Below, one piece after another: positions 1-9,913 of a stretch of DNA of 53,924 nt. The notes under the pieces are model-generated. The model saw only the letters and a list, made by a program, of their open reading frames with translations. It did not search any database and was not told the origin of the DNA. Both the position numbers and the translations under genes were made by a program. Positions within the stretch are counted from its first letter, which is position 1; each line of letters opens with the position of its first letter. Source of the DNA: Candidatus Protochlamydia sp. (GTDB lineage Bacteria > Chlamydiota > Chlamydiia > Chlamydiales > Parachlamydiaceae); the NCBI GenBank assembly GCA_013695355.1, contig JACDAQ010000002.1:1-53924 (forward strand). The letters run 5' to 3'.

Positions 1-757
<757 letters not shown>

Positions 758-784
758 TTAATTTAAAAAGAATTAGTAAGACTA

Positions 785-2461
785 TTATTTTCTTATGATG
801 AAAGGCAATAGCAGCATACCTGCGCATAGACTTAAGATCAAAGCATCCCCTAACCGGGAATAAAGCGTTTGATAATGGTACTTAGGAACAGTTATGCGGA
901 GAGAATCTGGATTCTCCTGAGTTTGAAGATGGTCAGGCCCCAGAACGGCTATTACCTCTCCTAAACTATTCAACCCACCAGTAATTCCTGTATTGCATGA
1001 TCGTACTAAGGGAACACCATTTTCAACTGTCCGCAAACGGGCATGGTCAAAATGCTGCTGAGGCAGCCTCGAATGGGGATACCATCCATCATTTGTCAAA
1101 TTGACCAGCAGTTCCGCCCCTTTTTGACGGTTTTCCCGCACGAGATCACCATAGGTTTCTTCATAGCAAATAGTGGGCCCACAGGGGATGGGGCCACTAA
1201 AAACCTTAGCTTCTTTTCCACAGGTAAATGAGCCTGAAATGCCATAACGGGCAGCCATCTTGCGACAAAATTCGAATGGAATATACTCCCCCATAGGCAC
1301 TAAAACTCGCTTCTCATACCTTTCTCCCCTTTCACTGCCAGGAGAAAAGTGAAATGCACTGCTATAGGATTCAAAACGGCTGTTTTCTTCGTCAACGTAC
1401 ACGCTGTCTTCTAATCCTGCAATGACATGGGCTTGAAATAAATTCGCAAGCGACTGGACAATGTAGGCATTGGAAACCAGCCATCTCTTCCCTTTGTCTG
1501 TTTCAACCAAATCAGCATAAGGCCTTTTAATGTCAGGCAAGGCCTTTGAGCCAGCGGCGCCAAATACCTCTAAAAATAATTTTTGCACACTACTTATAGG
1601 AAATATGGCGGGATATGTTCCATAGGGAACAACGTATTCCGGTAAAACGATTAGATCGGCCCGTTTGCCTATATGCTTTTGGGTGGTCCCTAAAATACGC
1701 TGCCATTTTTTCAATACGCCCGCCCTTAATTCTTCGGCAGTAGCAAAGCCAGTGTATTCTTCAATGGGCAGTGCGGACTGCACAACAATGACATCCAAGG
1801 TCTCATTTTTTACAAGCATCTGGCCCGCATGGTAATGATAATGAAAGAATCCCGCGGCATAAGGAAAAAGGATGAGAAAAAGGGCCGCCATTACCGGTTT
1901 TAAAGATCCGCCATAAAGCCAGGCCCGCAATACAAAAAGGTTTGTGATCATGACCCAAAATGACAGAAAAAAAACCCCGCCAACTGAAGCGAGCTGAAGG
2001 GCATAGATCGAACCAGACAACGAAAGGCCGACCGGGTTAAAAGACAGTCCTGATAAAATAAATAGGCGGGTCCATTCCAATAGTGTCCATAAAGAAGCTA
2101 AAGCGAATAAAACCGGAAGCTTTTTTAATGACGAAGGCTGGATCCATAAGGCGATCAATCCCAATTGGGACCCCATCAGCCAGGCGCAGAAAAACATGAC
2201 ACCATAAATATAGGCATAGGGATGGGATGCAAACCAGCCTAGTTGGACCATTTGCACGCCCGCATACCATCCCATGGCAATGCAAAATCGTTCTTTTTTT
2301 GAAGAAATCGGCAGAAGGACCCGCCAAAAAAGTGCAAAGCCAGCCGCAGCAGATAAAAGTCCGGTCCACCAAGCCCATACTGGCTGGCCGAATGCTACGA
2401 GCAAAAAAGAAAGTCCTAATAATAAATATTTTTTGCTTTCAGATAGGCTATATTGGGGCAT
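785..2461 (-). CDS. lnt: Apolipoprotein N-acyltransferase
   Basis: This enzyme transfers the third acyl chain from a phospholipid to the N-terminal cysteine of lipoproteins in the inner membrane. The 558-residue protein has about six hydrophobic segments in residues 10-205, then a nitrilase-fold (CN hydrolase) domain from about 220, and a last membrane segment near 535-555. The Glu-Lys-Cys catalytic triad is visible: E275 in LPEYVVP, K384 in YEKRVLVPMGEY and C432 in TICYEETYG. Length and layout match the family. Its start overlaps the end of the upstream ligase-like gene by 14 bp, so the two are probably co-transcribed and translationally coupled. The lipobox protein at 16.9-17.5 kb is a plausible substrate. 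Confidence 0.95.
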   Translation of the reverse strand: MPQYSLSESKKYLLLGLSFLLVAFGQPVWAWWTGLLSAAAGFALFWRVLLPISSKKERFCIAMGWYAGVQMVQLGWFASHPYAYIYGVMFFCAWLMGSQLGLIALWIQPSSLKKLPVLFALASLWTLLEWTRLFILSGLSFNPVGLSLSGSIYALQLASVGGVFFLSFWVMITNLFVLRAWLYGGSLKPVMAALFLILFPYAAGFFHYHYHAGQMLVKNETLDVIVVQSALPIEEYTGFATAEELRAGVLKKWQRILGTTQKHIGKRADLIVLPEYVVPYGTYPAIFPISSVQKLFLEVFGAAGSKALPDIKRPYADLVETDKGKRWLVSNAYIVQSLANLFQAHVIAGLEDSVYVDEENSRFESYSSAFHFSPGSERGERYEKRVLVPMGEYIPFEFCRKMAARYGISGSFTCGKEAKVFSGPIPCGPTICYEETYGDLVRENRQKGAELLVNLTNDGWYPHSRLPQQHFDHARLRTVENGVPLVRSCNTGITGGLNSLGEVIAVLGPDHLQTQENPDSLRITVPKYHYQTLYSRLGDALILSLCAGMLLLPFIIRK

Positions 2462-4829
2462 TTGCTATCCGGCTAGAAATAATTGTTTCGATCAGGGCAA
2501 GCGGAGTAAGTGGAGGATTTTCAGCAAGCGCTTGATGATAAATAACCGTCGATGGAGTCATGGCAGGTAAGGTATTCGCTTCGATCACTACTAATTTTTT
2601 TGTGTGGATATTAAAAAACACATCAATACGGGCATAATTTTCTATGTTTAACCCTTTGGCAGCTTTTTCTATCAATTTTTTTATTACCTCAATAATTTCA
2701 GAAGACATAATTCCTGGCGGTGGGGGTGTTAAATTAATTCCAGTACCCCCTTGAAACTTTTCTTCCAAACCGAGGACCGCCCCTGCTGCAAGAGTGATGC
2801 TCGGGTTCAGGCAAAAATAGGTTCCGTTCTTTTCCAAAACTCCAGCTGTTAGTTCAAGCCATCCAGTTTTTGGGGTATATGAAAGCGCATTGCTTTCAAT
2901 AGCAATCCTGTCCACCTCAATGTAGGGCTCAACAATAAAGTCTACACTTTCAGGGGACATCTCAATGATCTCTAGCTGATTCCAAAAAGTTCCTGGCAAA
3001 ACTGAAACGGACTTATTTACAACCAAAGAAGCATAGAGTAAAAGATCACTTGCTGACCCGATATAAACAACACCTGCAGAACATCCATCCTGGCGCGGCT
3101 TGATGATAAATCCTGAATCCCAATGGAGTTTTTGGCATAATTTATTCCAATAGGCGTTGATATTGCCTTCGGCCAGCTGATTAAACGCATCTATTCCAAT
3201 GCAAAATTTTGGCAAAGAAGTCACCGCATCCTCGCCAAGCTGATTGATCCTTTCGCCAGTTAAAAATTTATCCATGCAAAGATGCGAAACCATGGCATTT
3301 GAGCCATTATATTTAAGGCCAAAATTTTCCAATTTTTTTTGAAAAACACCATTCTCCCCTTCTCCGCCATGCAAAGCGATGAACACAAATGCTCTCCGTT
3401 CTTTAGATAGTTGCAAAAACTCTTCCAATGAGACTTTCAGAGGCAGCTCTCCGGTAATAAAGGGAATTTTCAATTCTTCCTGAATTATTTTGATGAACTT
3501 TTCAACTTTTTCAATCCATCCACTTCGGCAGCACCGCTCATAAATTTCTTCTACGGTATGATCAAGGGCATAAGAATAAGGAAGCTTCCAAATAAATCCC
3601 TCTTTATCAAATAAAAATGGGGAAGGATTGAATAAATTAGATTTTAATAATTTAAGCCAGACATTCGTGCCGCTCATTAAGGAAACCTGCCGCTCAGCGC
3701 TTTTCCCTCCAAAGACAATATGGACGGGATTTTGATGAATTACGTCATTTTTCTTTAAAGCAGGCAATGGAATTTGCCAGCGCCGGCATGCATGCCCAAC
3801 AATAGAATAAAGTACCTCGCGATGAGACATTCCAAGGAGGGTAGCCTGGCGAAACAGGAAGCTGTTCTGCTCTAAACCACTGATAGGATTGATATCAGTA
3901 AAATAAAGCGTCCCATCCGGCATAAGCCAACCATCCATTCGGGCAAAATCTCGCATACCAAAAAGCTTGAAAAGGGCCTTCGCTTCAGTTCGAATAGATT
4001 GAATGATATCATCTTCAAAACGGGGAGGAGTATGGTAGACAGTCTGATTAGTCGGCAGATATTTTTTTCTGTAGTCAAAGATAGGGCCTGCGTCTGGATG
4101 CAATTCAATTTCAGTAGGTATCAAGGCCACTGGGATGCCGTTCAACAAATTTTCAAAAACCATTACAGTAAATTCACGCCCATGGCAAAAAGCTTCTAAT
4201 AAGATCTTTCGACTAGGCTGTTCTTCAAATAGCTGTCCCGCTTTTTCCAGCGCTTCTTCCGGAGTGCTAACAGAAAAGACTCCGATCGATGAGCCTCCGA
4301 TAGCAGGTTTAATAATAGCTTTTTTTAGTTGGTTAGTTTCAAAAAAATGTTTAGACTGGGAGTACGCTTCTTCCCTATCAAATGGAAGCACTAGAGAGGG
4401 CAAAGTCGGGAGACCATGCAGACGTAAAAAATTCGCTGCCGTATCTTTGCAAAACATCCGCCGGCAAGCCAAGCTACCCGATCCGATAAAAGGTACGCCT
4501 GCTTCTTCCAACAACTCCTGAAGTTCTCCATCCTCGCCGAATGGGCCATGTATGGCCGGAAAGACAAAATTAACTGAATTTAAAAAAGTACGAAGCTCAT
4601 CCATGCCAAGATGGGAAGCAGTGGCACTTAATTTGAAGTCAAAGTCTGATGGGGTATTAGAGTAAAGCTGAGAAGCAGAAATAGCATAAAAATTTTTTTT
4701 TGAATCAACATAAAGAGGCAGAATTTCAATTGATTCGCTGGATAAATGATCTAATACCGATCTTGCAGAATTGAGTGAAATTCCTCTTTCAGCCGAAGGG
4801 CCCCCAAAAATTAGCGCGATTTTAAACAT
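2448..4829 (-). CDS. Tandem fusion of two D-alanine--D-alanine ligase-like ATP-grasp units
   Basis: D-Ala-D-Ala ligases make the dipeptide that ends the peptidoglycan stem. This 793-residue protein contains the whole fold twice. Unit 1 starts MFKIALIFGGPSAERGISL and ends near residue 350. Unit 2 starts near 368 with HIVFGGKSAERQVSLMSG. Each has the Ddl N-terminal GG.SAER motif and a C-terminal ATP-grasp metal site. In unit 2 the site is the canonical-looking IEANTLPAMTPST. In unit 1 it is TDINPISGLEQNS, with Asp for Glu and no Pro-Gly-Met-Thr, so unit 1 may differ in substrate or be regulatory. An upstream extension would start with TTG at 4895; I prefer ATG 4829, directly before the conserved motif. 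The stop overlaps lnt. The fusion is unlike the MurC-Ddl fusion I recall from Chlamydia. Whether it makes D-Ala-D-Ala or another amide is unknown. Confidence 0.85.
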   Translation of the reverse strand: MFKIALIFGGPSAERGISLNSARSVLDHLSSESIEILPLYVDSKKNFYAISASQLYSNTPSDFDFKLSATASHLGMDELRTFLNSVNFVFPAIHGPFGEDGELQELLEEAGVPFIGSGSLACRRMFCKDTAANFLRLHGLPTLPSLVLPFDREEAYSQSKHFFETNQLKKAIIKPAIGGSSIGVFSVSTPEEALEKAGQLFEEQPSRKILLEAFCHGREFTVMVFENLLNGIPVALIPTEIELHPDAGPIFDYRKKYLPTNQTVYHTPPRFEDDIIQSIRTEAKALFKLFGMRDFARMDGWLMPDGTLYFTDINPISGLEQNSFLFRQATLLGMSHREVLYSIVGHACRRWQIPLPALKKNDVIHQNPVHIVFGGKSAERQVSLMSGTNVWLKLLKSNLFNPSPFLFDKEGFIWKLPYSYALDHTVEEIYERCCRSGWIEKVEKFIKIIQEELKIPFITGELPLKVSLEEFLQLSKERRAFVFIALHGGEGENGVFQKKLENFGLKYNGSNAMVSHLCMDKFLTGERINQLGEDAVTSLPKFCIGIDAFNQLAEGNINAYWNKLCQKLHWDSGFIIKPRQDGCSAGVVYIGSASDLLLYASLVVNKSVSVLPGTFWNQLEIIEMSPESVDFIVEPYIEVDRIAIESNALSYTPKTGWLELTAGVLEKNGTYFCLNPSITLAAGAVLGLEEKFQGGTGINLTPPPPGIMSSEIIEVIKKLIEKAAKGLNIENYARIDVFFNIHTKKLVVIEANTLPAMTPSTVIYHQALAENPPLTPLALIETIISSRIANAPI

Positions 4830-5149
4830 AATGAGAATAGCTTTAAAGTTTTGTAAAATCCTATCACATAAAAAGCATAAACTCAAGATTTTCAATGGAA
4901 TTTAAAAAATTTCATTATTTCTTAAATAATATCCTTAGATAAACTTATTCAGCTACATTTATTTAATTGTTAATTTTATATAATATTAATAATTTTTAAT
5001 TGTGATAATTTAAATAATTTCAAATTTTATAAGAGATTTATATGAATACAAATCAATGCACAATCTATACCGAAGTAAATTTAAAAATTGGCAAAAGACT
5101 ACAACGGGGATAGATAAAATTTTACCACAGAGCACACAGAGAGGGAAGA
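4830..5149. other. AT-rich spacer without a recognisable gene
   Basis: This is the upstream region of the ligase-lnt pair. It consists largely of A/T runs, so any promoter for those genes should lie here, but I could not pick convincing -35 and -10 boxes. At its right end, 5124-5145 reads ACCACAGAGCACACAGAGAG, one arm of an inverted repeat described separately. Confidence 0.5.
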
Positions 5150-5542
5150 TCAAGATTTCATGCGACGAATACCTTCTTTCAATATTTTTACGTTAAAGTT
5201 GATAAGCAGACCCCTCTTGTAATCCGATAATTTTAAATATGATAATAATTGAGCTTCATGTATAGCTAGAATGGCATTTACTGATTAAATTTCTATAATC
5301 ACTTCATTTTCAACCACTAAATCAAGACGATAACCACAGTCAAGCATTACATCTTTATAAAATATAGGTAATAGTTTTTGATGCTCTACTTTCAATTTTC
5401 TAAGCTGAAATTCATAGATTAGGCATGCTTCATATGCAGATTCAAGCAAACCAGGGCCTAATCCGCGATGTACTTCGATGGCAGCGCCAATAATTGCACC
5501 AGTCAAAGAATCCCTCTCTGTGATCTCTGTGGGATCTGTGGT
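5124..5542. repeat. Inverted CACAGAG-type repeat arms at the two ends of the GxxExxY pseudogene
   Basis: The plus strand at 5124-5145 reads ACCACAGAGCACACAGAGAG. The minus strand from 5542 to 5512 reads ACCACAGATCCCACAGAG and then ATCACAGAGAGGG. Both are built from a roughly 9-base CACAGAG unit and face each other across most of the pseudogene. The right arm lies inside the coding frame (residues TTDPTEITERDS). I infer they could be ends or remnants of the unit that carried the gene; they could also be simple low-complexity similarity. Confidence 0.5.
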
Positions 5543-5563
5543 TTTAAAAATATAAGATTCCAT
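5150..5563 (-). pseudogene. GxxExxY family protein, interrupted by one in-frame nonsense codon
   Basis: Reading from ATG 5563 the frame gives MESYIFKTTDPTEITERD, then the family signature GAAIEVHRGLGPGLLESAYE, and runs on to ...VVENEVIIEI followed by TAA at 5285-5287. Past the stop the same frame continues without shift as SVNAILAIHEAQLLSYLK, then LSDYKRGLLINFN and a C-terminal LKEGIRRMKS, stopping at 5150-5152. This is the expected C-terminal half of GxxExxY proteins, and the family usually has EIKSV at the junction, so one AAA (Lys) to TAA change explains the break. The family has an unknown role, sometimes linked to mobile or defence DNA, with a nuclease-like C-terminal half. There may instead be two separate products, but the precise frame continuity argues for recent inactivation. 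Confidence 0.85.
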
Positions 5564-5790
5564 AGTAAACTCAAAAGTTAGCAGTAGGAGCACCAATTGG
5601 CGTAAACTTGTCTCGTATGCGACTTCTGAAACATTGACCAAGTTCAGAACAGGATTTCAAACTATTTCCCCGAACTTTGCTTAGAAAAAAAAATTTCAAT
5701 GCTGATAAGCAATGGCACCCTTCAGGCGATTAATCCTCTTAGTTGCGTCTTTACCCAGGTGTTTAATACAACTTTTTGGATTCGCATTAG

Positions 5791-6054
5791 GTCTATGCGA
5801 AAGGCTACCATGTCCTTTTTTTAAAAGATCCAATTGCGAAAAAATTTTTCTTACCTCCTATTCAAGATAACTTACGCATTCCAAAGAAAGCTCGCCGCAC
5901 TTATCGCATTCATTCATCTAATTCACTAGATATTGTTAATAAACAAGTTAAGCAAATAAACTGTTTTCTAAAAGAATCTCTGCAAACTTGCTCAGCTTTT
6001 CACGCACAGTATAAATACGTCTTTAAAATTTTGCATGAAAACTTTAGGCAATGA
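5791..6054 (+). pseudogene. Decayed coding remnant of unknown origin
   Basis: The frame from 5791 to the TGA at 6052-6054 is open for 87 codons, but it has no ATG and is preceded by a stop. The translation has protein-like composition: VYAKGYHVLFLKDPIAKKF, then IPKKARRTYRIHSSNSLDIV, and a C-terminal part ending KILHENFRQ. The many basic residues and the RIHSSNSLDIVNKQVKQIN stretch made me think of a transposase fragment, but I do not recognise a family. The rest of 5642-6253 has no other feature I can support. Confidence 0.3.
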
Positions 6055-6253
6055 TAGATGGCTGACCATTATGGCCAGAAGATGAACAAATGGGGTAACT
6101 ACGCCCTCAACTTACCCAAATACAAAAGCTATAATTACCTTATTATATGCAACTTCTGCAATTCTTGCTTTAATTCTTCTGTTTGCCAGATAGGTTGATT
6201 TTTTTTATGAGATTAAATATACCGAAAACTAACCCCTCAATTTTAGGATTTCC

Positions 6254-6892
6254 ATGAAAAACCTAGTCTTTAATTTTCTTTTTATCGGATTATTACTTCC
6301 TTTATTTGCCTTTTCAGAATTTAAGATCGTATTCATAGGAGATTCGATAACTCAAGGTGGTTTTGAATATTCTGATCGAAATTATGTAGCACTCACCCAA
6401 GAACAATTGAAAGAAGATGGCTACGATGTAAAGATTGTTAATTATGCTTGTGCGGGTACTCCAACCGAAACATCTTTACAACACATGGTAGATAATTTAC
6501 CTCTTGATATTCCAGATATTGTTGTTATTAGCAGTGGAATTGTAGATGCCCTATACCGAACATCTCCACTTAAAGTTAAATCTAATTTATCAAAAATGAT
6601 CGAGCTGTGTTTCGAGCATGATGCTAAGGTGATTCTGGGATTGATAAATATCTCATGCTGGCCACGAATAGAAAGTAGTTATGTTACTCAGTTCAACAAA
6701 ATCTATAGAGATTTATCTAAAGTATATTCCATCCGTACTTTTCCTTTCTTGAATGATCTAACCTTAGGAAATAAAGAATACAACTTTGGTGATCTTATTC
6801 ATCCAAGCCAGAAGGGAGATCAGAAGATTTTTCAATGGTTGTATCCCGAAATTATTCATCTTTTACAAAAGAGAGAAAAAGATGATGACTAG
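6254..6892 (+). CDS. Secreted SGNH/GDSL-type hydrolase-like protein
   Basis: The 212-residue protein starts with a signal peptide (MKNLVFNFLFIGLLLPLFAF before SE), followed by an SGNH fold. Block I is FIGDSITQGG with nucleophile S31, block II has Gly in ACAGTPT (G68), and block V is DLIHPSQKG with D180 and H183 completing the Ser-Asp-His set. Block III, normally G-x-N-D, reads SGIVDAL here, so the oxyanion-hole Asn is replaced by Val97. SGNH enzymes cleave esters of lipids or acetylated sugars. With the catalytic Ser and His kept but the Asn lost, activity may be reduced or specialised. It stands alone between decayed regions, so no partner can be inferred. The signal peptide suggests a periplasmic or exported location. 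Confidence 0.8.
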   Translation: MKNLVFNFLFIGLLLPLFAFSEFKIVFIGDSITQGGFEYSDRNYVALTQEQLKEDGYDVKIVNYACAGTPTETSLQHMVDNLPLDIPDIVVISSGIVDALYRTSPLKVKSNLSKMIELCFEHDAKVILGLINISCWPRIESSYVTQFNKIYRDLSKVYSIRTFPFLNDLTLGNKEYNFGDLIHPSQKGDQKIFQWLYPEIIHLLQKREKDDD

Positions 6893-7119
6893 CTTTACTT
6901 ACAAGTTTAAGTCCATCTAGCTGAACGATCATTGAAGGTCCCTAAGAGAAGCGAAAGTGCCTTTTCAATTGCACTTTCGAAAAGAATTAAAACTAAAAAG
7001 GAAACAGAAGATTTTGCTAAATTATTAGCAATAAAATGGTTTTTTAAAGTAGCAGAAATAACAGTACAATTAGCATAACCAGCCATTTCCATAAAAAAGT
7101 AATTTTGCTTTTTAGCAGA

Positions 7120-7314
7120 TTAAATTGCCTTACTAGTCTCAAGATCACTCGGACTGACTTTCTTGGCACACGTCCTATGGCTTCCTTTCTCTCGCAAAAT
7201 CTTATTTTGATTTTGAAAAGTCCCCATTTCAGAATTTGGTTGTTCGCAAAATTGGGCATCACATTCGCTTGCAAAAGTCAGGGCTACACATGTTATGAAT
7301 ATAAAATTTTTCAT
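7120..7314 (-). CDS. Small secreted Cys-containing protein, unknown
   Basis: This is a 64-residue frame with a good Shine-Dalgarno (AGGAAG, seven bases before ATG). It starts with a typical signal peptide, MKNFIFITCVALTFASECDA, followed by a short polar tail (QFCEQPNSEMGTFQNQNK and so on) with two further Cys. No family is recognised. A second open frame overlaps its 3' half and ends in a hydrophobic stretch, so a frameshifted longer ancestor is possible. The ribosome site and signal peptide are the main reasons to call it real. Confidence 0.5.
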   Translation of the reverse strand: MKNFIFITCVALTFASECDAQFCEQPNSEMGTFQNQNKILREKGSHRTCAKKVSPSDLETSKAI

Positions 7315-7664
7315 ATAAACTTCCTGTCTTATTTATTTATGCTCATTTTTTTGAACGTAATATCAATTTCTTTTTTTGTCAAAAAATTAGAATTTATTCT
7401 TACAAGCGTAAAACACAAATTACCAAAACCTCTAATTTATTAGGAAAAATACAAGTCAATTTATACCTATGTGACTGAGCTCACTTCGCTAAAATGAAAG
7501 CAAGATGAATGCATCTACGCCATTGATCTGCTGAATAAATAAAAGATTTAGCCTTAATGGCTCGCAGGTCGTTGGCGTTTATCCACTAATCTGAGTGGGA
7601 TAGGTTCATAGCATGCAAAATATGGTTTCTTTCAACTCCCCTCTTCTTTATACTCATTTCTATT
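7315..7664. other. Intergenic region, no gene seen
   Basis: This 350-base AT-rich stretch separates the small secreted protein from the methyltransferase operon. I see no RNA fold, repeat or convincing ORF. It presumably holds the promoter of the downstream operon. Confidence 0.4.
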
Positions 7665-8795
7665 ATGATAAAATTACCCTTTCGCGAACATCATCTATTT
7701 ACTTTATTAGAAGGATACGAACAGCAGAATCTGCCTCTCGATCTTTTTATTAGTCATTATTTCCGCAATCATTCTGCCCTTGGTTCCAAAGACCGGGCTT
7801 TTATTGCCGAAACCATTTATGCACTTGTCCGTTGGCAAGGCTTACTGGATTTTCTTTCCCGCTCCTCTTCCTGGCGTGTGCGTTATGAAACTTATAAAAC
7901 AACCAATTTCGAAGACATCCAAAAAAATAGCTCGATCCCCCCTTTTCAACGCACCAGTTTCCCGTCCCATTTATTTAATCTTATTGAATCGAATTATGGT
8001 CCTGAAAAAACTATTGAACTTTGCCTGGCCAGCAATACTCCCGCCCCTACTACTATAAGGGTGAATGCCCTTAAGACTTCCCGCGATGAGCTCCTGGCTC
8101 GCTGGGCCCCTTACTACGAAGTCTCGCCCGCCCCCTCTGCTCCTCATGGAATAATATTTCATAAGAAAATTCATTTTTTTAGTTTACCTGAATTTAAGGA
8201 AGGGCTTTTTGAAATCCAGGATGAAGGAAGCCAATTACTAGCACAGCTGGTTAAAGCCAAGCCTGGCGAACAAGTTTTAGATTATTGTTCAGGGTCGGGT
8301 GGAAAAACCCTGGCTTTGGCTCCGCAAATGGAACATAAAGGGCAAATTTTTCTGCATGATATCCGCCCCTTTGCCTTGCAGGAAGCTAAAAAACGTTTAA
8401 AACGAGCTGGCATCCAGAACAGCCAAACGCTAATGCACGACAGCCCTCATTTATCTCAGCTGAAAAAAAAGATGAACTGGGTATTAGCAGACGTGCCTTG
8501 TACAGGCACCGGTACAATGCGTCGCAATCCCGACATGAAATGGAAGTTTGAAGAATCAACTTTATTCCGTTTGATAGGACAACAGCGTACGATCTTTGAA
8601 AAAGCTTTGAGTTATTTACATCCCGAAGGTCGCATTGTTTATGGAACATGCAGCCTATTGAAAGAAGAAAATCAAGATCAGCTAGAGCATTTTATCAAAA
8701 CTTATCATCTGCAAATCGAAGGGGAAATATTCCAATCCCTTCCAAAAATAGGCGGAATGGATGGCTTTTTTGGGGTTGTCCTTAAAAGAGCTTAA
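7665..8795 (+). CDS. RsmB/Fmu-type rRNA (cytosine-C5) methyltransferase
   Basis: The 376-residue protein belongs to the NOL1/NOP2/Sun family, which methylates C5 of a cytosine in rRNA using S-adenosylmethionine. The SAM-binding motif is VLDYCSGSGGKTLALA. The two catalytic cysteines are visible: C279 in ADVPCTGTGTMRRNPD and C329 in YGTCSLLKEEN. The N-terminal half is short, so it is not a full E. coli-type RsmB with a complete NusB-like domain; the exact target base cannot be read from sequence. It is the first gene of a probable operon, with a SurA-like gene 32 bp downstream and rsmA after that. Two rRNA methylases therefore flank a periplasmic chaperone gene. Confidence 0.9.
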   Translation: MIKLPFREHHLFTLLEGYEQQNLPLDLFISHYFRNHSALGSKDRAFIAETIYALVRWQGLLDFLSRSSSWRVRYETYKTTNFEDIQKNSSIPPFQRTSFPSHLFNLIESNYGPEKTIELCLASNTPAPTTIRVNALKTSRDELLARWAPYYEVSPAPSAPHGIIFHKKIHFFSLPEFKEGLFEIQDEGSQLLAQLVKAKPGEQVLDYCSGSGGKTLALAPQMEHKGQIFLHDIRPFALQEAKKRLKRAGIQNSQTLMHDSPHLSQLKKKMNWVLADVPCTGTGTMRRNPDMKWKFEESTLFRLIGQQRTIFEKALSYLHPEGRIVYGTCSLLKEENQDQLEHFIKTYHLQIEGEIFQSLPKIGGMDGFFGVVLKRA

Positions 8796-8827
8796 ATCAA
8801 ATCATTTAATACAATTTAATTATTATT

Positions 8828-9904
8828 ATGAAACAAATTATCTATATAGCTTTACTAGCACTTTCGCTGAGTACTAGTCAGCTTCAAGCGCTAAAAAATA
8901 ATTCAATAATCGGGACATCGTCCAAACAAGATGAACCTAAGATTTTTATAAATAATCGGATTTTGGCAAAAATTAATGGCAAGCCTATCTCAACCTTCGA
9001 TATTGTAAAAAAATTAGATATTTTATTTTATCGCCAATATCCTGAGTATGCTTCCAACCCACAGGCCCGTTACCAATATTATGAATATAATTGGAAATAC
9101 GCACTGGATGAATTAATCAATAAAGAATTGATCCTGGCAGATGCCCAAGAAAGCAAAATGGAGGTGACATCTGGAGATGTCAGGCAGGAACTTGAAACCT
9201 CTTTTGGCCCTAATATTATTGCTAGCTTAGACCGGGTTGGGATCAGTTACGAAGAGGCGGCCAAAATGATTCAGGGAGATATCCTCCTCAGACGCATGAT
9301 CGGCGCACGAGTCAATGGAAAAGCTGTCAGGCTAGTGACCCCTGCAAAAGTAAGGAAATCTTATGACGATTATCTTCAGGACCCTGAAAATGCACGCCTA
9401 ACAATTTGGAACTATCGAGTTCTAACCGTCAAAGAAAGGAATTTGCAAAAATCGGAAGAAGTTGCTAAGGCTTCTTACAAGCTGCTCATGGAGGGTGTAC
9501 CGCTGGAAGATGTAGTAGCTGCATTAAAAGAACGCAAATTACTAGGACGAAAGGGAAAAGTAACCGTCTCCACCGTCATTAAAAATAATGAAAAAGAGCT
9601 TTCCGCTGCTTACAAACAGGCTTTGAATGGAATGGAAAGCGGCATGTACACCCAGCCCTTCTCACATAAGAGCCGGGCTGAGAATACAACTGTTTATCGC
9701 ATTATCTACGTTAATGAAAAAATACCAGGGGGATACCCTTCCTTTAAAGAAATGGAAAACGTTTTAAAGGAGCGGTTATTAAACGAAGTGGCAGACCAGG
9801 AAACTGAGCAGTACATTCAAAGATTGCGCAAGCATTACCATTTAAGGGAAAGCGATCTCAAGGAAATGATTCCGCCTGATTATCAACCCTTCCTATTGAT
9901 ATAG
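8828..9904 (+). CDS. SurA-like periplasmic chaperone / peptidyl-prolyl isomerase-type protein
   Basis: The 358-residue protein has an N-terminal signal peptide (MKQIIYIALLALSLSTSQLQ), then a SurA N-terminal type domain of about residues 45-170 (RILAKINGKPISTFDIVKKL, then a helical region with LDELINKELILADA). A weakly conserved parvulin-like region covers about 185-310. SurA assists outer-membrane protein folding in the periplasm. Parvulin active-site residues are not obvious, so it may act as a chaperone only. It sits 9 bp upstream of rsmA, resembling the surA-ksgA neighbourhood of proteobacteria. The BamD-like and LptE-like genes in this window belong to the same envelope assembly theme. 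Confidence 0.78.
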   Translation: MKQIIYIALLALSLSTSQLQALKNNSIIGTSSKQDEPKIFINNRILAKINGKPISTFDIVKKLDILFYRQYPEYASNPQARYQYYEYNWKYALDELINKELILADAQESKMEVTSGDVRQELETSFGPNIIASLDRVGISYEEAAKMIQGDILLRRMIGARVNGKAVRLVTPAKVRKSYDDYLQDPENARLTIWNYRVLTVKERNLQKSEEVAKASYKLLMEGVPLEDVVAALKERKLLGRKGKVTVSTVIKNNEKELSAAYKQALNGMESGMYTQPFSHKSRAENTTVYRIIYVNEKIPGGYPSFKEMENVLKERLLNEVADQETEQYIQRLRKHYHLRESDLKEMIPPDYQPFLLI

Positions 9905-9913
9905 CGAGATCAA

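Noticed and set aside
4830-4895. Upstream TTG-initiated extension of the double ligase
   Set aside because: The added 22 residues precede the conserved FKIALIFGG start, and ATG 4829 sits where Ddl proteins normally begin.
6907-7092. 61-codon minus-strand frame after the SGNH hydrolase
   Set aside because: No ribosome site, no motif and no continuation; probably chance.
7044-7274. Overlapping minus-strand frame ending in a hydrophobic tail
   Set aside because: It overlaps the small secreted gene, which has the better ribosome site and signal peptide. It may reflect an old frameshift but is not supported alone.
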